A stretch of 8,470 bases of DNA from Alphaproteobacteria bacterium (lineage in GTDB: Bacteria > Pseudomonadota > Alphaproteobacteria > Micropepsales > Micropepsaceae). Made by a program: the position numbers and the translations under genes. Within the stretch, counting starts at the first letter, position 1; the number at the start of each line of letters is the position of its first letter. The stretch covers positions 1-8,470 of the forward strand of contig JAATGK010000117.1 in assembly GCA_015654715.1 (NCBI GenBank), written 5' to 3'. The notes under the pieces were generated by a model. It was given only the letters and a program-made list of their open reading frames with translations. It was not told the DNA's origin and did no database searches. Shown here piece after piece: positions 1-5,756 of the stretch.

Positions 1-352
1 ACAATCCGGTGGCGAGCACGAACATGCTCATCACGAAGTACGGAAAGCTTTCGAGCTGCGCCGAGGGCACGAACAGAAATGCGCCGAAGGCGATGACGAC
101 AAGGCCCGACACCAGGCCGAATTTGAATCCCTTGGCCTGCAGCAACAGACCGGCCGGAATGCTCCAGACGAGATAGGCGCCGAAATAAGCGATCTGCAGC
201 CAGGATGACTGCGCCTTGGAGACGTTCAGCGTTTCCTGGAAATGCTTGTTGAGCACGTCGAGCAGGCCATAGGCCAATCCCCAGATCACAAAGCAAGTAA
301 TCGCCAGCGCCAGAGGTCCGCGCAAGGATCGCGCCGTTTCGGCCTTCGTCAT
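1..352 (-). CDS. FucP-like MFS sugar:H+ symporter (N-terminal part, cut by window edge)
   Basis: The first 117 residues of an inner-membrane permease are visible; the rest lies beyond the left edge. After a short basic N-terminus comes TM1 (about residues 12-34, ending GLAYGLLDVLNKHFQ), then TM2 with the pattern AYFGAYLVWSIPAGLLLQ (56-72), a loop GFKFG, and TM3 (81-97). This order and wording match the fucose permease FucP branch of the major facilitator superfamily; Asp32 sits where FucP has its TM1 aspartate, implicated in proton coupling. The start is ATG at 352, with a weak Shine-Dalgarno (ACGGA) 8 nt upstream. It lies 195 bp downstream of the TonB receptor gene on the same strand, but a terminator stands between them, so it probably has its own promoter. 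The substrate is inferred from context to be L-rhamnose or a related 6-deoxyhexose; L-fucose cannot be excluded. Confidence 0.85.
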   Translation of the reverse strand, partial: MTKAETARSLRGPLALAITCFVIWGLAYGLLDVLNKHFQETLNVSKAQSSWLQIAYFGAYLVWSIPAGLLLQAKGFKFGLVSGLVVIAFGAFLFVPSAQLESFPYFVMSMFVLATGL

Positions 353-382
353 CGTCACGTTCCGTCCCTATGAATGTTTTTG

Positions 383-413
383 TTGGTTTGAGCTTAGGCG
401 TTTTGTTTGAGGC
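383..413 (-). repeat. Short direct repeat upstream of the FucP-like permease gene
   Basis: On the plus strand, TTGGTTTGAGC (383-393) and TTTGTTTGAGG (402-412) are two similar 11-mers (9/11 identical) spaced 19 bp apart. They lie 31-61 bp upstream of the permease start, between it and the terminator. Direct-repeat half-sites are common for DeoR-family regulators, but nothing in the sequence proves regulator binding here. Confidence 0.25.
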
Positions 414-459
414 ACTGAAGCGTTTGCCGCGCGCATCCGGCGACCAAAACGCCGCAAAC

Positions 460-494
460 AAAAAAAGGCCGGCACGGAGCTGCTCGTGCCGGCC
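460..494 (-). terminator. Rho-independent terminator of the TonB receptor gene
   Basis: A perfect 10-bp stem, GGCCGGCACG (467-476) and CGTGCCGGCC (485-494), encloses an 8-nt loop. On the minus strand it is followed by a run of seven T (466-460). It starts 53 bp after the receptor stop codon and is oriented to stop transcription coming from that gene. It should therefore separate the receptor transcript from the downstream permease gene. Confidence 0.9.
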
Positions 495-547
495 ACTAAG
501 GAGAACCGCGCGGGGAGCGCGTTCACACGCTCCCCACCCGTTCGGGG

Positions 548-3500
548 TCAGTTCGTCCGGGCCGTGATGCCGATGAAGGTCACGCGTCCCAAGGAGTCAT
601 AAGTCGCCGGCAGAGAGTTCGCATAGCTCTGGCCGCTGCCCAGGATCGGCGGATCCTTCGAGAACAGGTTGTTGATGCCGCCGTAGACCGAAAGGTTCTC
701 GTTGATGTCGTAACTCGCCGACACATCGAAGTAATGCATGTCCGGCAGATACGGCTTGGTGAAGTTGGCCGCCACCGTCGTCGCGCCCTGACGGAGCGGG
801 ACGAGGAACTTGTCGAGCGTGACGCCGCCGACATAACGATACTTCAGGCTGAACGACAACGGGCCGTCGTGCCAACGGATGCTGGTCTGGCCCTTGAGGT
901 ACGGCAGCGGTTCCCAATCGCAGTAGGTGTTGCCGTAAGAGCCGGCGCACTCGTTCTTGACGCTCGGATTGTTCAGGCTCGGCGTGTTGGTATAGGCCAG
1001 CAGATAGTTCCAACTGGTGCTGACGTCCACCCGGCCGTTGTCGCTGAGCAGTCCGTGGCCGGTGTCGAACGAATACGTCGCGTTCCAGTCGATACCGCGG
1101 GTGATCTCGGCCCCGAGGTTGTCGTAAAGCGACTCGACATAACCCGAGGTCAGATCGGCCGAACCACCAGCGCGATGGATCTTGAGGCAGAATTCGCTGG
1201 TTGCGCTCGGCGTACCGCCCGTCGGCGCGAAGCATTGGCTGAGAACGCCAGCCGGGCTGTTGGCCGCGATCGCACCGTGAATGGCGATGCTGTAGAAATC
1301 GAGGCTCGTCGCAAAGCCGGGAATCGCATCAGGCGTAACGACCGCGCCCAAAGTGATCGTATCCGACTTTTCCGGTGCCAACGCCGAGTTGCCGCCCGTG
1401 GTGTAGCGGATCAACTGGTTGTTGGTCTGGACCGCCGACGTAAACACATTCGCCGGCGCGACGCCCTGGGCTATGCAAACCGCGCGAACGGCTGGGTTCT
1501 GGGTCGTGGAGTTCGCACCGCAAGGATCGACAACGCCGACAGAGGTGTTGGTTGCCGTGCCACCGAACAATTCGTTGACGTTTGGCGCCCGGATCGAACG
1601 CTGATACTGACCGCGCAACGTCAGGTCGGACACGATCTTCCAGTCCAAACCCGACGACCAGGTAAGGACGCCGTGTGCCTTTTCGATGTTGTATTCCGAA
1701 TAACGGAAGGCGCTGTTGATCGTCAGGTTTTCGATGAACGGCAGATCGGCAAGTACCGGAACGCGCACTTCGCCGAAGCCTTCATGCACGACGATCGCGC
1801 CTTTGGTTCCGAGCGATGAGTTCAAACCCGCGACGTCGCCCGTGCGGGTCGACATATCAGGAATGTACTCTGCCATCGTGTAGCGCCACTCGCCGCCCAA
1901 CGCGAACTGCACCGGACCGGCCGGCAGGTCGAATGCCGTGCCGCTGATGGACGCCTGGGCGCCCTGCATTTCGGCGTTGGTCACGACTTCCGACTGAACC
2001 GTGATGGAGGCGATACAAGCAGGCGACAGAGCGCCGATGCCGAACAACTCGCAAAGCGGCGTTCCGCCGTTGGTCGCGGCCAGGACGTTCTGCTGCAGCT
2101 TGCTGCGGGAGATCGAACCCGACTGGGTATCGGTCTCCTGAGTGCGGGCAAAGGTATAATAGACGTCGTAGTTCAGGTCTTTGAAGAAGTGCTCGCTGAC
2201 GCTGCCGATGTCGCCCTTGAAGCCGCCGGCGAAACGCCAAGTGATACGGTTGGCATCCTGGCGGCGCTGGCCGTTTTCGACGAAGCGCTTGCCGAATTGG
2301 ATCTTGGCCAAGCCGTCGTTCGGCGTGGTGGTGAAGGTACCCGTGCCGGCCGTGATCGAAGACGGGCCGGTTTCCTGCGAATCCAGATAAGTGAATACCG
2401 ACTGCAGGGCCGGTGAGAAGGCCGGATCACGCGTATTGACCAGCATGTCGCCGGTGGCGTTCGCTGGGGTCAACTGGGCGCTGACCGTGTTGCTGGAGAA
2501 ATGGAATTCCGCATAGGCCTTGACGTACTTGTTGAAATCGTAATGGCCGAAGGAGTTCATCATCCAGCGGGTTTGCGGGATTTGCATGTAGTTGGTGGCG
2601 ATCAGATTATAGGTGTCGGTCGACGAATCCCTGTCACGCACCGTGGTCGGAGTGCCGGCATTGCCGAAGATCATGCCGTCGCCGTTAATGCCCGACAGAC
2701 CAGCGGCCGAATAAAGGCCCTGCAACGTCGCGTTGGCACCGGCATACGTCGGAACGCCCTTGATGTAGCCATTCGGCGTATCGCCTGAACCGCCCACCAC
2801 AAAGCCCATCACGCCACCGGAAGAGAGGCAAGATGCGCCGCTGTTGCCGTTCAGCTTCACGCCCGGATTGGTCGGGCTATAGGAGGCCTTGGTCACGCAA
2901 GCGTCGGTGTACTGGACATTGGTCCAGCCGCCGTGATCGGGCTGGGTGAAGCCCTTGCGGCTCGAGTAGTTGAGCGCCACGACGAGGTTGCCCTTGTCGT
3001 GATCGAAATTGCCGCCCATCGTCAGGTCGAAGTTGTAGATCGGCGACGTCGTGAACTGATCGAAGGTGTACTCGGCATTGCCCTCAACGCCTTCGAAGTC
3101 CTGCTTCATGATGAAGTTGACGACGCCGGAGATGGCATCCGAACCGTACACGGCCGACGAACCGCCGGTCACGATTTCCGTACGCTGAACGAGAGCGGTT
3201 GGAATGGTGTTGATGTCGGTGATCAGGCTGGTCGACTGGATCGTAAACCGGCGGCCGTTGACCAGAACCAAGTTACGCTGCTGGCCGAGGCCGCGAAGAT
3301 TGACAAAGGCCGCGCCGCTATCGCCGTTCGCCTGCACCGTGTTGGCGGACGTGCCGCCGTTGGTAGCCGGGGTGAATTGCGGCGATTGAGCGAGCAGGCC
3401 TTCCATATTGACCGTGCCCGACATCTTGATGTCTTCCGCACCAACCACCGATACCGGCGTGGGCGCGTCAAAAGCTGTCGTCACCGCCAGACGCGAACCG

Positions 3501-3634
3501 GTGATCACCACCGTCTCCATCGTCTGCGATTCCTGCGCAGCGGCGGCGGTCGCTACGAGCATCGCGCCCGCGAACACCAGACCCGAACTGCATAGCAAGC
3601 GCGCGCGGCGACACTTCAATGAAGTGCTGGACAT
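548..3634 (-). CDS. TonB-dependent outer-membrane receptor, probably for a rhamnose-containing sugar
   Basis: This 1028-residue protein begins with a signal peptide (basic start, hydrophobic core at about 16-33, AAAAQ cleavage region near 30-35). A TonB box follows (METVVITGSR, 39-48), then the plug domain (about 55-180, with VNLRGLGQQRNLVLVNGRR, the RTEIVTGGSSAVYGSDAISGVVNFI signature at 151-175) and a long beta-barrel ending TYDSLGRVTFIGITARTN. Barrel landmarks include RSIRAPNVNELF (679-690) and INNLFSKDPP (987-996). The mature part has ten cysteines in five close pairs (246/269, 528/540, 705/720, 801/816, 896/905). The start ATG has GGGAGGG 8 nt upstream. Its own control region is 280 bp long and it ends in a strong terminator, so it is probably a single-gene transcript. 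Many such receptors are annotated as iron-complex receptors; the neighbours here argue for a sugar or oligosaccharide ligand, which is inference. Confidence 0.93.
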   Translation of the reverse strand: MSSTSLKCRRARLLCSSGLVFAGAMLVATAAAAQESQTMETVVITGSRLAVTTAFDAPTPVSVVGAEDIKMSGTVNMEGLLAQSPQFTPATNGGTSANTVQANGDSGAAFVNLRGLGQQRNLVLVNGRRFTIQSTSLITDINTIPTALVQRTEIVTGGSSAVYGSDAISGVVNFIMKQDFEGVEGNAEYTFDQFTTSPIYNFDLTMGGNFDHDKGNLVVALNYSSRKGFTQPDHGGWTNVQYTDACVTKASYSPTNPGVKLNGNSGASCLSSGGVMGFVVGGSGDTPNGYIKGVPTYAGANATLQGLYSAAGLSGINGDGMIFGNAGTPTTVRDRDSSTDTYNLIATNYMQIPQTRWMMNSFGHYDFNKYVKAYAEFHFSSNTVSAQLTPANATGDMLVNTRDPAFSPALQSVFTYLDSQETGPSSITAGTGTFTTTPNDGLAKIQFGKRFVENGQRRQDANRITWRFAGGFKGDIGSVSEHFFKDLNYDVYYTFARTQETDTQSGSISRSKLQQNVLAATNGGTPLCELFGIGALSPACIASITVQSEVVTNAEMQGAQASISGTAFDLPAGPVQFALGGEWRYTMAEYIPDMSTRTGDVAGLNSSLGTKGAIVVHEGFGEVRVPVLADLPFIENLTINSAFRYSEYNIEKAHGVLTWSSGLDWKIVSDLTLRGQYQRSIRAPNVNELFGGTATNTSVGVVDPCGANSTTQNPAVRAVCIAQGVAPANVFTSAVQTNNQLIRYTTGGNSALAPEKSDTITLGAVVTPDAIPGFATSLDFYSIAIHGAIAANSPAGVLSQCFAPTGGTPSATSEFCLKIHRAGGSADLTSGYVESLYDNLGAEITRGIDWNATYSFDTGHGLLSDNGRVDVSTSWNYLLAYTNTPSLNNPSVKNECAGSYGNTYCDWEPLPYLKGQTSIRWHDGPLSFSLKYRYVGGVTLDKFLVPLRQGATTVAANFTKPYLPDMHYFDVSASYDINENLSVYGGINNLFSKDPPILGSGQSYANSLPATYDSLGRVTFIGITARTN

Positions 3635-3698
3635 TCCTAAAACCCTCCCTCAGCACGTTTCCGTTTCTTGTGACGCGTTTGTTGCCGGACCGGGCAAT

Positions 3699-3714
3699 GC
3701 CTTGGGACCAAGGC
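3699..3714. promoter_or_regulatory. Perfect 16-bp dyad GCCTTGG-GA-CCAAGGC in the receptor leader
   Basis: Perfect 7-bp arms flank a 2-bp centre, 65-80 bp upstream of the receptor start codon. It could be an operator or a small stem in the 5' untranslated RNA; there is no T run, so it is not a terminator. No known regulator is assigned. Confidence 0.4.
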
Positions 3715-3724
3715 TGCGCCTTTC

Positions 3725-3751
3725 GCGATCACAGTGTGCGAATGTGATCGC
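3725..3751. promoter_or_regulatory. Operator-like inverted repeat GCGATCACA-N9-TGTGATCGC upstream of the TonB receptor
   Basis: Two perfect 9-bp arms (3725-3733 and 3743-3751) are separated by 9 bp, about 91-117 bp upstream of the receptor start. The right arm overlaps a 16-bp motif (3735-3750) that recurs at 5487-5502 in the kinase/aldolase control region. The arrangement is TCACA..TGTGA, the reverse of a classical CRP site (TGTGA..TCACA), so it is not simply a CRP box. I infer a binding site for a sugar-responsive regulator. Confidence 0.5.
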
Positions 3752-3757
3752 CTAAGA

Positions 3758-3771
3758 GTGATAGTAATCAC
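3758..3771. promoter_or_regulatory. Dyad GTGAT-AGTA-ATCAC upstream of the TonB receptor
   Basis: Perfect 5-bp arms with a 4-bp spacer lie 6 bp to the right of the larger GCGATCACA dyad. They carry the same GTGAT/ATCAC half-site, so together the two give four related half-sites within 47 bp. A clustered operator is plausible but unproven. Confidence 0.35.
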
Positions 3772-3779
3772 AATTGGAT

Positions 3780-3793
3780 TGCTAACGGTAGCA
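3780..3793. promoter_or_regulatory. LacI-family-like operator TGCTAACGGTAGCA upstream of the TonB receptor
   Basis: This 14-bp near-palindrome has a central CG and outer TGCTA/TAGCA arms, and fits the general LacI-family pattern TGnTAnCGnTAnCA. LacI-type regulators commonly control sugar TonB-receptor genes in alphaproteobacteria. No LacI gene is in the window, so the assignment rests on pattern alone. Confidence 0.4.
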
Positions 3794-3914
3794 GCATCTG
3801 AAAAAAGCGAGCGAATTTGATTGGAGTGTGCGCACATCGCCACACATTCTATAAGAGTATAGACGGCCAGCGGTGTGACGACCTCACTGCAAGTTCAGAC
3901 TTTCGTAAGGCTGA

Positions 3915-5312
3915 TCAGAATGCTTTTGCGAGTTGCTCGCACCATGCTGCCGCATACGATGCAATCTCGAACGGCAGCGGCGAAACTTCGGTGAGCGGCA
4001 TGGCCGGTACCAGCGTCGAGTCGATCAGACTCAGCGCCCCGTAACACAAGCTGTTGCCTGAAGGCGCGAGCGAAACCGTTTGACCGGGACGCAAAGACGC
4101 CAGCGCCCGCGCGAACACCGGATCGGCGATGAAGCGACCTTGGACGATGAGACGCTCCGCCGCACCGATCAGCCCGAGTGACGTGTCGAGCATCAGCGCG
4201 AGATAAAGTCCGGCAACGGCGCGGCGGCCAAGTTGATCCTCGGGACGGCCGATCCAGCGGCCCTGGTGATTCGGATACGGACCGACACCTTGCTGGAATG
4301 CCGGCAGCGCAAAGACGCCCGCGCTCACCAGTTCGGCGGCACGGGCCAGGAGTTCGGCTTCGTGCGCGGCCGGATCGAGCTGCTGGCCGCCAGCGTCTTC
4401 GAGAATCTCGGTCTCGCGCCCGCCCATGAACCGCGACGACGGCACCGGCACACCGAACGGATTGATGTTGACGAGGCAGTCGCGGGCTTGGGGCAGATCC
4501 GCGAGGGCGATTTTCTGCGGCGACGACCGCATCGCGATGAACCAAGTACCCGTCGAAATCACCGTATGTTCGCGGGCGCCGATTCCCGGAGCCCCTCGCA
4601 AGGCCAGAAGATCGGCGTTGGAATCGTGCAAACCGCAATAAACCAAGCAATCCGCGCTGAGGCCGCAGCGCTCGCGCCAATACGGCGTCACCGATCCGAG
4701 CACGTCGGAGGCCTTATATAAGGAGGCGAAGCGGCGGGCCCAGCCGCGCCTGACCGCCAGCGACGACGGCGCACCGGCCTCGGGGCACCACAAATCGGTG
4801 TGAACGCCGAAGCTCGACACTTCGGTCGCGGCAATGCCACTCAGGCGCCAAGCCCAGAACTGCGGCCAAGTGACGATGGTGCCTTGCCGGAAGCGCTCGG
4901 GCGCCACCGCCTCCAGCCAATGGAGCTGGGCCCCGAGATTGAGCCCGCACGGCAGCGGTGGCGACCCGGTCTCGGCGAAGGGCGGACGCTGGGCGAGATA
5001 ATCGGTGCGCAGATCATCGGGCAGCTCGGCTTCGTAATCGAGCGGGGCGATATAGCCGCCGCCGGGTTCGAGCACGACGGCTGCCGCCCCATGCGCCACT
5101 GGCACGATGGCGCGAATCGATTGGGCACGCGCAAAATCGGCCAGGACACCGGCCATCCAGTCTTCTATTCCCGCGACATCGAGGCTGGGGTAGCCGGCCG
5201 GCGCGGTGGGGTGCGCATTGGGGCGGGTGCGGCGATCAAGCAGAGCCCCCTGCTCCGACCACAAGGTCAATTTGGCGAGAGTCTTGCCGATGTCCAAAAC
5301 GACGATAGCCAT
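3915..5312 (-). CDS. FGGY-family carbohydrate kinase, probable L-rhamnulose kinase
   Basis: This cytoplasmic sugar kinase of 465 residues has the usual FGGY length. The N-terminal phosphate-binding loop is VVLDIGKTLAKLTLW (4-18). The catalytic aspartate is expected in the CGLHDSNADLL segment (Asp230), followed by the second phosphate motif STGTW (253-257). An ADP-binding C-terminal part follows, with LIVQGRFIADPVFARAL (388-404). The DIGKT start and HDSNA motif are unlike classical RhaB (DLGASSGR, HDTASA), so it belongs to another FGGY branch. By pathway position it would phosphorylate L-rhamnulose to L-rhamnulose 1-phosphate; a fuculokinase-like role is the alternative. The ATG has AAGGGG 5 nt upstream. 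It is divergent from rhaD and followed by a 280-bp gap before the receptor gene; I see no convincing terminator after it. Confidence 0.88.
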   Translation of the reverse strand: MAIVVLDIGKTLAKLTLWSEQGALLDRRTRPNAHPTAPAGYPSLDVAGIEDWMAGVLADFARAQSIRAIVPVAHGAAAVVLEPGGGYIAPLDYEAELPDDLRTDYLAQRPPFAETGSPPLPCGLNLGAQLHWLEAVAPERFRQGTIVTWPQFWAWRLSGIAATEVSSFGVHTDLWCPEAGAPSSLAVRRGWARRFASLYKASDVLGSVTPYWRERCGLSADCLVYCGLHDSNADLLALRGAPGIGAREHTVISTGTWFIAMRSSPQKIALADLPQARDCLVNINPFGVPVPSSRFMGGRETEILEDAGGQQLDPAAHEAELLARAAELVSAGVFALPAFQQGVGPYPNHQGRWIGRPEDQLGRRAVAGLYLALMLDTSLGLIGAAERLIVQGRFIADPVFARALASLRPGQTVSLAPSGNSLCYGALSLIDSTLVPAMPLTEVSPLPFEIASYAAAWCEQLAKAF

Positions 5313-5436
5313 ACCTGCCCCTTAACTAACACTGCTCAGGATCGCGCATCCCGGGTGGGCGAACGCGTCATCGCGGCACCCGATGCAGTGCGCGCCTGAA
5401 CTGACTGAATTCCAAGAATTTCTCTGATGGAGGATT

Positions 5437-5449
5437 ATTGTCAGACAAT
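5437..5449. promoter_or_regulatory. GntR/FadR-type operator-like dyad ATTGT-CAG-ACAAT
   Basis: Perfect 5-bp arms around a 3-bp centre fit the FadR-subfamily GntR pattern TnGTnnnACnA. It lies 125-137 bp upstream of the kinase start and about 310 bp upstream of the chosen rhaD start. The regulator seen in the window is DeoR-type, so if the site is real it may answer to a regulator encoded elsewhere. Confidence 0.4.
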
Positions 5450-5483
5450 GTTGCACAGCATCCCCCACTTTATTCTTGATGGA

Positions 5484-5512
5484 ATTTGTGCGATTGTGAT
5501 TGAAATCGTCAA
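5484..5512 (-). promoter_or_regulatory. Possible promoter of the sugar kinase gene
   Basis: On the minus strand a good -35 box TTGACG (5512-5507) is followed, after 17 nt, by a weak -10 box ACAAAT (5489-5484; only the last three bases fit TATAAT). The shared 16-bp motif at 5487-5502 would cover the spacer and part of the -10, which suits repression. The weak -10 keeps confidence low. Confidence 0.25.
5487..5502. promoter_or_regulatory. Shared 16-bp motif TGTGCGATTGTGATTG, candidate common operator
   Basis: This motif matches TGTGCGAATGTGATCG at 3735-3750, upstream of the TonB receptor, at 14 of 16 positions and on the same strand. Each copy contains TGTG twice with an 8-bp step. Because the two copies sit in the two main control regions of one catabolic locus, I infer a common regulator, with the neighbouring DeoR-family protein as the first candidate. 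Confidence 0.45.
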
Positions 5513-5529
5513 GGGAAATATGAAGGTTA

Positions 5530-5543
5530 GATCGCTAGCGATC
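5530..5543. promoter_or_regulatory. Perfect 14-bp palindrome GATCGCTAGCGATC
   Basis: This fully self-complementary 14-mer sits in the divergent control region, 28 bp from the shared 16-bp motif. Its right half continues into GCGATCAC, similar to the half-site of the 3725-3751 dyad. It may be an operator; chance is not excluded. Confidence 0.3.
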
Positions 5544-5756
5544 ACCGGCCGTTGACGGCGACGCCAAAAAAATCACTGGAATACGCATTCCCATGAACAA
5601 GGGACCGACCACAACCACCGATTCGCGCGCCGCCGGCCGGCGGGCTGCAAGCGCGGCACGCGTGGCGCCCTTTTCCCTCCGGTGCCGATCCAATCCGATT
5701 TTGCCACAATGGACTTCCGGGACCGCCGGAGCCGAACCGACAAGGCTTCTGAACTG

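Larger units (their letters stand above)
5313..5756. other. Divergent control region between the sugar kinase and rhaD
   Basis: This 444-bp stretch contains no convincing gene. The middle (about 5401-5530) is noticeably AT-richer than its surroundings and holds the candidate operators at 5437-5449, 5487-5502 and 5530-5543. The part next to rhaD (5615-5700) is very GC-rich, with a perfect palindrome CCGCCGGCCGGCGG at 5630-5643, and may form structure in a long rhaD leader RNA. Short open frames reading through 5535-5756 have no recognisable domains and differ in composition from the real genes. Confidence 0.7.

Noticed and set aside
370..567. Short plus-strand open frame (65 codons) across the gap after the receptor
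   Set aside because: It runs through the receptor terminator hairpin and into the receptor's 3' end, is Arg-rich, and has no ribosome site or domain.
734..1819. 361-codon open frame on the plus strand opposite the TonB receptor
   Set aside because: Arg/Val-rich shadow of the receptor barrel with no motif; the receptor frame is clearly the coding one.
3725..3751. Classical CRP site upstream of the receptor
   Set aside because: The half-sites are in the opposite order (TCACA..TGTGA) and 9 bp apart, not TGTGA-N6-TCACA.
3797..3836. Possible terminator after the kinase gene (T6 run with the nearby TGTGCGCACA palindrome)
   Set aside because: The palindrome and the T run are about 20 bp apart, and no stem directly precedes the T run.
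5551..5580. TTGACG at 5552 as a -35 box for rhaD
   Set aside because: No acceptable -10 hexamer occurs 16-19 bp downstream.
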